Of a stretch of 5,307 nucleotides of DNA, positions 1 to 5,175 are shown piece after piece. How positions within the stretch are numbered: position 1 is the first letter of the stretch; every line of letters starts with the position of its first letter. The DNA is from an uncultured Bacilli bacterium (GTDB taxonomy: Bacteria; Bacillota_I; Bacilli_A; RF39; UBA660). A program made the translations under genes and the position numbers. Below the pieces are notes generated by a model. That model was not told the origin of the DNA, made no database searches, and was given only the letters and a program-made list of their open reading frames with translations. The stretch lies in the NCBI GenBank assembly GCA_947587115.1, contig CANPXY010000076.1, positions 1-5,307 on the forward strand, in the 5' to 3' direction.

Positions 1-91
1 AATTGTTTTGGAGTGGCTTTTAAGTCTCTCTTTTTATTTCCTTTTTTATCTTTTTTAAGGAGAAAATTCCTTATAAATAAAAAAAGGGAAC
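1..91. other. Downstream flank of the adhesin, no gene assigned
   Basis: This stretch lies beyond the adhesin stop codon. It holds a pyrimidine-rich run on the plus strand at about 26-56 and a small inverted repeat (AAGGA at 57-61, TCCTT at 68-72) with no T-tract on the minus-strand side. One plus-strand frame is open from the window edge to a TAA at 56-58 and would encode a hydrophobic tail. That could be the 3' end of a convergent gene, but 18 codons are too few to support a call. No start codon with a ribosome-binding site is visible on the minus strand. Confidence 0.3.
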
Positions 92-106
92 TTATTTTCC
101 CTTTTT
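76..106 (-). terminator. Rho-independent terminator overlapping the adhesin stop codon
   Basis: On the minus strand a 10-bp perfect stem (AAAAAGGGAA at 106-97 pairing with TTCCCTTTTT at 90-81) encloses a 6-base loop and is followed by further T residues. The upstream stem arm and loop encode the last residues of the adhesin (Lys-Lys-Gly-Lys), and the TAA stop at 92-94 lies in the loop. The stem is A/T-rich at its base, so the A-tract and T-tract could also let it work from the plus strand for a convergent gene. Confidence 0.8.
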
Positions 107-2314
107 ACCATTCTTGCTGAAGTATTCAACATTGACATAAATCAATCCAGCACCACATGCTAAGATGATGATTCCAAGAACATAGACAATGATTGGAACG
201 CTGCTAGCAGTATCTGGAACATCGACGATCGGTGTATTATACATAATCTGTTTTTGAACTTCGCCCGTCTCTTTTACCTCAAATTCAATTTCCGTAGTAT
301 CTGCAGTATAACCTTCCGGTACTAAAGTTTCCTTCAAAGTATATTTACCTGGTTTCAAACGTTCGATTAAATGCTCTTCACCATCTGTTGAAGTCCACTC
401 ATCAATCAATTTTCCCTTGGCATCTCGAAGTTCCAATTTAGCTCCTGGAACTTCTTTTTGATTGGTAATATCACGCTTGCTGATCAACAGTTTCGTATAA
501 TCATTGGCAAATACCAACTCATCATCTTCTCCCGTGACTTCAAACTCTACCGGTTCTTTATTAAGAACAAATCCTTCTGGAACTTTCGTCTCCTGAATCG
601 TATATTTTCCAAGCGCTAAATTAGAAACCGTATAAGGTTTACCATTGGTCGTAAAGGAGATAACCTCTTTACCAGTATGATCCTTAATTTGGAAAGTAAT
701 TCCAACAAGTAGAGAATCCACGGTCAAATTATGACCCGTAATCAACAATCTAGTATAATTGTGCTTAACGACAATACGTTGTACTTTACCGTCATTGCGC
801 ACCTCAAAATCGAATACTTGATCATTTAAAACATAACCATCTGGTGCTTTTGTTTCTTCAAGTGTATATTTACCAATCGGAATCTTAGTAAGAAGACAAG
901 CGTTATTTTGAAGAGCACTTTCTTTCACGGTTCCGGTTGCAATATCCGTGATTTTACATACTTTTTCTTCGATCTCTATACGATATTTTTCATTCTTCTC
1001 TTGATCTCTAATCAAGAATGTCGCACCCGTAATAGCTTTATTCGTACCAGCATCCACTTTGCTGATCAAGATCTTAGTAAAGTCATCTTCGAAGGTAATT
1101 ACTTGATTTGGAGTCTGCCCTGCCTTAACAGTAAAGTTCTTCACTTCACTATTGACAATATAACCACTTGGTGCACTTTTCTCGCGTAAACTATAATTGC
1201 CTGGCAATAGATCATCCAAATACACCGGTTCCGTCTTCGTCGTGATCTCTTGCGTTGTTCCATCTGGTCTTGTCAATTCTAATACAGCTCCTGCAACATA
1301 GGTCTGACTATTAGCTTCTACTTTCGCAAAACCAACTCTTACTTTAGCATCGATGGTCATATTAAGAGGTGTACTGGCAACAGCGGTTCCACGACCGAGG
1401 ATCGATGCAACCATATCTTGGTGCGTAGAATTTCCAGATCCATAAAGATATGCCTTGTTGGACTGGAATGTTGCACTGACACTGACATTTAAATTCAAGT
1501 TATTTGCCGTAATATTGGAAGATGGTACTTGCAATCTAAAAGAGGTTGCTGTCTTATCAATGACAGTGGCACCATTGACCGTTACTGCATAACTGATCAA
1601 CTTCCCAATACCGGTAGTTGTCACATTGATAACACCAGATTCATAATATCGTCCATCCGAAGTTGCTGTCAATTTATTGCTTGTTGGAGTTAAAACAACA
1701 GAATCAGGAGTCGTCTGAGCTTTTTCGGCAATATCCAACAACCAATTGACGGCCTTAATAGTATTGTTCGCTGCATTGTTCGTCAAACAGTTTGGATACT
1801 TTTCTACCTCGTTAATTTTATCGCCGCTAAATAAATTCATGTGTCTACTCTTAAATAGCCAGATTGCGTATTGCGTAATGAAATATGCTTCCTGTCGATT
1901 TTGGGCAGTGTAATCGCCATATTTCATACCACCGTTTTCACCATTTGGATAACCATGTTCCAAAATAGCGACGATTCCTTTAGGAAGTTCTTCTCCAGTC
2001 GCCTTTGTCGTTGTAATATTTGATGGTAGTGGAAGTCCAAGATTCAAACAATAGGCGTATTCATCGGAATGTTCATTAATCTTTGCCACATAAGCAGAAG
2101 GGCATCCTGCACCATCCAATTCGTGATAAGTATCACCATAGGTCTGTGTTATGGACAGTGAAGATGACACATCATTCACTTCTACTACAGATCCAAGCGT
2201 TTTCCCTGTCATGTTAAGTAAAAGAATGGAAACAGCAATAATAGACACAAAACTGATGTTTAAAAACAACAATTTCTTTTTTTGTTGCTCTACAGATTTC
2301 TTATTCAACATCAT
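92..2314 (-). CDS. Thioester-domain, CnaB-repeat surface adhesin with a VPDTA sorting signal
   Basis: This is a 740-residue, probably cell-wall-anchored adhesin. Residues 12-35 form a basic stretch and hydrophobic helix, consistent with a signal peptide, although no clear AxA cleavage site is visible. Residues of about 60-200 look like a thioester domain. Cys89 in a YCL context and Gln148 in TQYAIW match the Cys-Gln pair that, in this family, forms an internal thioester able to bond covalently to host surfaces. A beta-rich linker (about 205-325) leads to four CnaB-type domains starting near 329, 413, 521 and 607. Their Glu motifs are E378, E487, E575 and E662 (the xET.xPxGY type). The C-terminus has VPDTA (699-703), a hydrophobic helix and a Lys-rich tail, the layout of a sortase substrate. 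Either of two adjacent ATGs (2314 or 2311) is the likely start. Both follow GAGGGTGAT, and 2311 has the better spacing. A further 21 in-frame codons upstream, from an ATG at 2377, have no ribosome-binding site and precede the likely promoter. The exact ligand cannot be read from sequence. Confidence 0.9.
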   Translation of the reverse strand: MMLNKKSVEQQKKKLLFLNISFVSIIAVSILLLNMTGKTLGSVVEVNDVSSSLSITQTYGDTYHELDGAGCPSAYVAKINEHSDEYAYCLNLGLPLPSNITTTKATGEELPKGIVAILEHGYPNGENGGMKYGDYTAQNRQEAYFITQYAIWLFKSRHMNLFSGDKINEVEKYPNCLTNNAANNTIKAVNWLLDIAEKAQTTPDSVVLTPTSNKLTATSDGRYYESGVINVTTTGIGKLISYAVTVNGATVIDKTATSFRLQVPSSNITANNLNLNVSVSATFQSNKAYLYGSGNSTHQDMVASILGRGTAVASTPLNMTIDAKVRVGFAKVEANSQTYVAGAVLELTRPDGTTQEITTKTEPVYLDDLLPGNYSLREKSAPSGYIVNSEVKNFTVKAGQTPNQVITFEDDFTKILISKVDAGTNKAITGATFLIRDQEKNEKYRIEIEEKVCKITDIATGTVKESALQNNACLLTKIPIGKYTLEETKAPDGYVLNDQVFDFEVRNDGKVQRIVVKHNYTRLLITGHNLTVDSLLVGITFQIKDHTGKEVISFTTNGKPYTVSNLALGKYTIQETKVPEGFVLNKEPVEFEVTGEDDELVFANDYTKLLISKRDITNQKEVPGAKLELRDAKGKLIDEWTSTDGEEHLIERLKPGKYTLKETLVPEGYTADTTEIEFEVKETGEVQKQIMYNTPIVDVPDTASSVPIIVYVLGIIILACGAGLIYVNVEYFSKNGKKGK
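236..1340 (-). repeat. Four tandem CnaB/SpaA-like isopeptide domains in the adhesin
   Basis: Four domains of about 80-110 residues repeat a first strand of the LISK.D type, a Glu in an xET.xPxGY motif and a last strand ending in an Asn/Asp-Tyr/Phe-Thr-Lys type motif. In this fold a Lys in the first strand bonds to an Asn or Asp in the last strand, helped by the Glu. Domain 1 has K331, E378 and D410, and domain 4 has K613, E662 and N693, so both look competent. Domain 2 has K419 and E487 but His518 at the aligned Asn position. Domain 3 has Gly527 in place of the Lys but keeps E575 and N604. Domain 2 also carries about 20 extra residues between its Lys and Glu. Confidence 0.75.
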
Positions 2315-2323
2315 ATCACCCTC
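2315..2323 (-). promoter_or_regulatory. Ribosome-binding site that sets the adhesin start
   Basis: GAGGGTGAT on the minus strand matches the extended Shine-Dalgarno AGGAGGTGAT in its last six bases. It ends directly at the first of two adjacent ATG codons and lies 7 bases (from the GGG) before the second. It argues against the in-frame ATG at 2377, which has no such site and would give an N-terminus unlike a signal peptide. Confidence 0.75.
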
Positions 2324-2334
2324 TATTCTCTTAC

Positions 2335-2363
2335 AGTATAACAAATTTTTACAAAAAAATAAA
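2335..2363 (-). promoter_or_regulatory. Likely promoter of the adhesin gene
   Basis: On the minus strand a TATACT hexamer (2340-2335) matches the -10 consensus at 5 of 6 positions. A weak TTTATT (2363-2358) lies 17 bases upstream, and the DNA between and around is A/T-rich. Transcription would begin near 2328, about 14-17 bases before the two candidate ATGs, giving a short leader that just holds the ribosome-binding site. This would let the adhesin be expressed independently of the recombinase. The -35 match is poor, so strength is uncertain. Confidence 0.45.
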
Positions 2364-2375
2364 CCCCTGTTCTTC

Positions 2376-2397
2376 ATAAATAAAAGATAAATAAAAG
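2376..2397. repeat. Two tandem copies of ATAAATAAAAG
   Basis: An 11-base unit is repeated exactly twice (2376-2386 and 2387-2397) and is followed by ATA, the start of a third copy. It lies in the gap between the recombinase stop codon and the adhesin promoter. It could be simple A/T-rich spacer or an UP-element-like or regulator-binding stretch. Nothing else in the sequence decides this. Confidence 0.6.
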
Positions 2398-2416
2398 ATA
2401 ATTGTCGACATTCCCA

Positions 2417-3949
2417 TTACATTTTAAATTTGTAATAAATTTCGATCGTACGATCCTCACTGATTAAGATTTTATCGATCAAATAGAGAAGTAAAGAGCG
2501 ATCAGGAACATTCAAAGAAAAATAAGATTGTACTTTTTGAAAAAATCGATCTTCGTCATCATTTTTTTCATGATACATAAAACGCTCTAATCGTTCTCGT
2601 TGATTCTTCAAAGACTCTATCTTTTGTTGATATTTATCCTTGAAGCGATGAAAACAATCGATATCAATTTCTTGCTTTAAATAATCGTCATAAACTTGAT
2701 CGATATAGTCTTGGCATTGCTGCTGTTCCTTTTGAATCTTCTCTAGATTCCGGGAAAGATCTGCTTGATCCCCTTGCTTTTTATGAATTTGTTTTAATAA
2801 AGTAGTAATTTTTTTTAAATCGACGGTATCTTGCATGATCGTCCGCAGATTTTGAAGTAAAGCTTCTTCCAGTTTTAGATAGTTTAGAGAGTGTGGCGTA
2901 CATACTCCAAACTTGCTATGAGATAGATAATAAGTACAACTGCAATAATAACGTCGGTGATCACTACTTTTATGGACGCCAATAGCATGATTACATTCTT
3001 TACATCGTAAAAGGCCACGCAATAAATAGGAATTCCCACGATGTCGATGATAGCGATTCTTTTTTAAAAGCAGTTGAACTTCTTGAAATAAAGCCGCATC
3101 GACCAATGGAGGATGATGATACAAACAAACAATCCAATCCTCTTTAGGAGTTCGTACTTCCCGGCTCGATTTATAGTTGATTTTGCGTCTTGTTCCTTGA
3201 ATTAGGTGTCCAACATACATCTCGTTAGAAAGAATATCACGAACTGTACGCAATGACCACAGATTTTCAGTTCCACGATTTAAATGTGCATAATTGCTAG
3301 GAGTAGCAACTCCCTCTTTTGTCAAAAGTTCCGCAATCTGTTGTGGCCTCTTCCCCGCGTTGGCCAAAGAAAAAATACGTTGCACCACTATGGAAGCTTC
3401 TTTATCGACGATCAGACGATGGTGATCCTTAGGATCTTTCTTATAACCATAAGGTGCCTTCCATCCCAAAAATTGTCCTTGTTCCTTTTTAGAACGCAAT
3501 ATTTTTCTTATTTTCTTAGACGTATCTTTCAAAAAATAATCATTGAACATCAATTTAAATTGTAAAAACTCCATCCCTGGCGTTTCATAAAGGGTATCGA
3601 TATCATCATTGATTGCAATATACCGAATTCCCCTCTCAGGAAAAATGCGCTCGATATATTCCCCCATTCGTATATAATCCCTACCCATTCGTGACAAATC
3701 TTTCGTTATAATCGTATCAATGCGTTTTTGATCAAGATCCAAAAGCAAACGCTTCCAAGCTGGACGTTCAAACGTAGACCCTGAAAAGCCATCATCGACA
3801 TATTCGTCGATATAACATAATTCAGTTGAACCTTCTAAAAAGGAATGCAAAATCGTTCGCTGATTTTTGATACTCTCACTCTCTAGATTATCACCATCTT
3901 CGCGAGATAAACGAATATATAGACCTACTTTATAAACGTTCTTTGCCAT
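2417..3949 (-). CDS. Large serine recombinase (site-specific integrase/excisionase)
   Basis: This 510-residue protein of the large serine recombinase family cuts and rejoins DNA at attachment sites through a serine-DNA link and would integrate and excise the element it lies on. The resolvase-type catalytic domain covers about 6-150, with YIRLSRED placing Arg13 and catalytic Ser15, DDGFSGSTFERP at 52-63, and LSRMGRD at 85-91 supplying Arg87 and Arg90. A recombinase domain follows (about 165-290, with APYGY at 165-169). A zinc ribbon spans 316-350 (C316, C319, C336 or C338, C350), then a Glu/Gln/Lys-rich predicted coiled coil at about 385-460. Length and order are complete for the family. The ATG at 3949 is chosen because GGAG lies 7 bases upstream. 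An in-frame TTG one codon earlier is the alternative. The 5' end overlaps a small ORF and lies about 165 bases from the element boundary, the usual place for such an integrase. Its target site and partner proteins cannot be named. Confidence 0.93.
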   Translation of the reverse strand: MAKNVYKVGLYIRLSREDGDNLESESIKNQRTILHSFLEGSTELCYIDEYVDDGFSGSTFERPAWKRLLLDLDQKRIDTIITKDLSRMGRDYIRMGEYIERIFPERGIRYIAINDDIDTLYETPGMEFLQFKLMFNDYFLKDTSKKIRKILRSKKEQGQFLGWKAPYGYKKDPKDHHRLIVDKEASIVVQRIFSLANAGKRPQQIAELLTKEGVATPSNYAHLNRGTENLWSLRTVRDILSNEMYVGHLIQGTRRKINYKSSREVRTPKEDWIVCLYHHPPLVDAALFQEVQLLLKKNRYHRHRGNSYLLRGLLRCKECNHAIGVHKSSDHRRYYCSCTYYLSHSKFGVCTPHSLNYLKLEEALLQNLRTIMQDTVDLKKITTLLKQIHKKQGDQADLSRNLEKIQKEQQQCQDYIDQVYDDYLKQEIDIDCFHRFKDKYQQKIESLKNQRERLERFMYHEKNDDEDRFFQKVQSYFSLNVPDRSLLLYLIDKILISEDRTIEIYYKFKM

Positions 3950-4070
3950 CAAAATTCTCCATCATTAAAAACTCTTCTAACCTATGAACATATTCTTTTA
4001 TAAATTGTTCCAAAAGTTCTTGTAGAGAAAGTCCTTCCTCATTATAGAAATTTATCAAATTCAATTTCAT
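3930..4070 (-). CDS. Small 46-residue protein of unknown function, overlapping the recombinase
   Basis: An ORF on the minus strand reads MKLNLINFYNEEGLSLQELL at its N-terminus and continues as an amphipathic, Glu/Leu-rich helix to residue 46. It ends at TAA (3930-3932) and overlaps the recombinase start by 20 bases in another frame, which suggests coupled translation. The ATG at 4070 follows GGTG directly. An in-frame ATG at 4076 would add two residues. Neither has a strong Shine-Dalgarno site. Its position as the first gene inside the junction, ahead of the recombinase, is where small accessory or directionality proteins of such elements may lie. I have a general impression of similar short ORFs ahead of Firmicutes serine recombinases, but no family can be named from sequence alone. 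It is too short for coding statistics. Confidence 0.55.
   Translation of the reverse strand: MKLNLINFYNEEGLSLQELLEQFIKEYVHRLEEFLMMENFDGKERL
3957..3960 (-). promoter_or_regulatory. Ribosome-binding site of the recombinase
   Basis: GGAG on the minus strand, 7 bases before the ATG at 3949. It lies inside the 3' part of the overlapping 46-codon ORF, so ribosomes finishing that ORF would stop just past the recombinase start. This favours translational coupling. Confidence 0.6.
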
Positions 4071-4101
4071 CACCATTTGATTTTATGAAACAAGAAAAAT
4101 A

Positions 4102-4107
4102 ATTATA
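4102..4107 (-). promoter_or_regulatory. Consensus -10 box facing the recombinase, with no -35 in the present context
   Basis: TATAAT on the minus strand is a perfect -10 hexamer, about 32 bases before the 46-codon ORF. The position 17 bases upstream (4125-4130) reads ACCACC on that strand, which does not resemble TTGACA. That stretch belongs to the broken substrate-binding-protein gene, not to the element. The promoter therefore looks like one half supplied by the element end. Confidence 0.5.
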
Positions 4108-4130
4108 ACTTTTGGTGCCGAGGAGGTGGT

Positions 4131-4676
4131 ATGCCAGAGATGACATTGGAATGGGCCCTAAGAGAACATGGAATCGATCCGAAAAAGGATGTAAACATTG
4201 ATACTTCCGTTGCTTTCGCAGCGATGAGTGGTGCCTTTATAGGTGGAATAGGAGATTATGTCAGTCTCTTTGAGCCAAATGCTTTACAACTAGAACAACA
4301 AGGACTAGGTTATGTGGTAGCCTCTCTTGGAGAACTTGGTGGTGTCGTACCATATACATCATACAGTGCTAGAATCAGTTATATTGAAAACAATCCAGAA
4401 ATTATTGAAAAATTTACAAGAGCGATTCAAAAAGGAATTGATTTTGTACATAACCACAGTGACGAAGAAGTGGCCGTTGCTATTATGGATCAATTCCCAG
4501 ATACTTCTAAAAACGATTTAACGAACGTCATCAAACGTTATCGTGCCATCGATGCTTGGCCAACAACGACTGAATTTACCGAAGAATCATTCTTACACCT
4601 ACAGACCATCATGCAAGAAGCAGGAGAACTAGAAGAGACAGTTCCATTCGACAAGTTAATCTACCAAAAGGATTAA
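4131..4676 (+). pseudogene. C-terminal remnant of a NitT/TauT-type ABC transporter substrate-binding protein
   Basis: The family binds small nutrients such as sulfonates, nitrate or thiamine precursors outside the cell and hands them to the membrane permease. The 181 residues from the ATG cover only the C-terminal lobe: GGMPEMTLEWALREHGIDP around the start, GGIGDYVSLFEPNA at about 39-52, and a helical C-terminus. The signal peptide and N-terminal lobe are missing, against a usual length of about 300-350. Family-like codons continue just upstream of the ATG (CGA GGA GGT GGT, giving Arg-Gly-Gly-Gly), so the break is at about 4113-4118 and the Met is an internal residue. Those glycine codons happen to form AGGAGG four bases before the ATG, so the fragment might still be translated, but without export it could not serve transport. 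The stop at 4674-4676 is one base before the ATPase start, as in an intact operon. The substrate is unknown. Confidence 0.8.
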
Positions 4677-4677
4677 T

Positions 4678-5100
4678 ATGAAACCGATCTTAAAGATAGA
4701 TCATCTAAAGAAAAACTATCACGATATGACAGGAGAATTAACCGCTGTTGAAGATGTCTCTCTTAATGTGATGGACAAAGAATTTATTGCGATTGTCGGA
4801 CCAAGTGGCTGTGGAAAATCAACCATTTTGTCCATTTTATCCAACCTAGAAGAAAAATCTGGTGGTACCATTACTTTTGGTAAAGAACACTGTAAATTAG
4901 GTTATATGTTACAAAAAGATTCTCTGTTTCCTTGGCGAACCATTTTAGACAACTGTCTGATTGGACTAGAGATCAATCATGAACTGACGGAAGAAAACAA
5001 AGAACGAGTCATTCGCTTATTAAAAACTTATGGCCTCGAAGACTTTATGTATAAATACCCTGATTCCCTATCCGGTGGTATGAGACAGAGAGTTGGATGA
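4678..5100 (+). pseudogene. N-terminal part of a NitT/TauT-type ABC transporter ATPase, truncated at the signature motif
   Basis: This would be the energy-coupling subunit of the transporter whose binding protein lies upstream. Visible motifs are Walker A GPSGCGKST (41-49), the Q-loop around Gln79 in YMLQKDSLFPWRT, and the ABC signature LSGGMRQR (131-138). The protein then ends after Val-Gly with TGA, whereas the family continues through Walker B, the D-loop and the H-loop to about 240-260 residues. Without Walker B it cannot hydrolyse ATP. The start ATG is one base after the upstream stop codon and has AAGGA just before it. Homology stops at about 5094, and the last Gly codon and the stop come from the AT-rich DNA beyond. 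SsuB, TauB and the thiamine-precursor ATPases all fit, and the sequence does not separate them. Confidence 0.85.
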
Positions 5101-5165
5101 ATACTGTATACACACAAAAATAGTAACAATTAAGTAAGTAACTTATAACTAAAAATAGAAAGATA

Positions 5166-5169
5166 GAGG
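5166..5169 (+). promoter_or_regulatory. Ribosome-binding site of the right-edge gene
   Basis: GAGG, in the context ATAGAGGTAA, lies 6 bases before the ATG at 5176. Spacing and sequence are good for Bacillota and support a real start. A TATAAC hexamer at 5144-5149 could serve as a -10 box, but no convincing -35 lies upstream of it. Confidence 0.6.
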
Positions 5170-5175
5170 TAAAAT

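Larger units (their letters stand above)
1..4113. mobile_element. Integrative element encoding a serine recombinase and an adhesin (one end; left end outside the window)
   Basis: The recombinase and its small partner ORF lie next to a point (about 4107-4118) where homology to an ABC substrate-binding protein starts abruptly in mid-gene. The in-frame stretch upstream of that point (stop codon at 4086-4088) does not continue the protein. This is the picture left by integration into the gene. Composition resembles that of the ABC genes. The boundary is inferred to within about 10 bases, no direct repeat can be checked here, and it is not known how far the element extends leftwards or whether the adhesin belongs to it. 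Confidence 0.6.

Noticed and set aside
57..72. Inverted repeat AAGGA / TCCTT as a second terminator
   Set aside because: It has only 5 bp of stem and no T-tract after it on the minus strand, and the stronger hairpin at 76-106 already serves the gene end.
908..1189. Plus-strand open frame of 93 codons
   Set aside because: It lies antisense within the adhesin CnaB repeats, has no ribosome-binding site and encodes a Phe/Ile-rich low-quality protein. It is a shadow of the real gene.
2315..2377. Extending the adhesin N-terminus to the ATG at 2377
   Set aside because: The extra 21 residues do not fit a signal peptide, there is no ribosome-binding site, and the probable -10 box lies inside the extension.
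2151..2390. Plus-strand open frame of 79 codons over the adhesin 5' end
   Set aside because: It is antisense to the signal peptide region and promoter, with no start signal and no recognisable features.
2315..2416. Invertible promoter switch for the adhesin controlled by the neighbouring recombinase
   Set aside because: I looked for inverted repeats flanking the adhesin promoter and saw none. The only repeat is a direct 11-base tandem, and GTCGAC at 2404-2409 is a short isolated palindrome.
3284..3565. Plus-strand open frame of 93 codons
   Set aside because: It is antisense to the recombinase domain, whose family motifs are clear on the other strand.
4327..4521. Plus-strand open frame of 64 codons in another frame of the binding-protein remnant
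   Set aside because: The overlapping frame has clear family homology, and this one has no ribosome-binding site.
5097..5123. Eight-codon ORF starting at ATG 5097
   Set aside because: It is too short and has no ribosome-binding site. It probably arises by chance across the junction.
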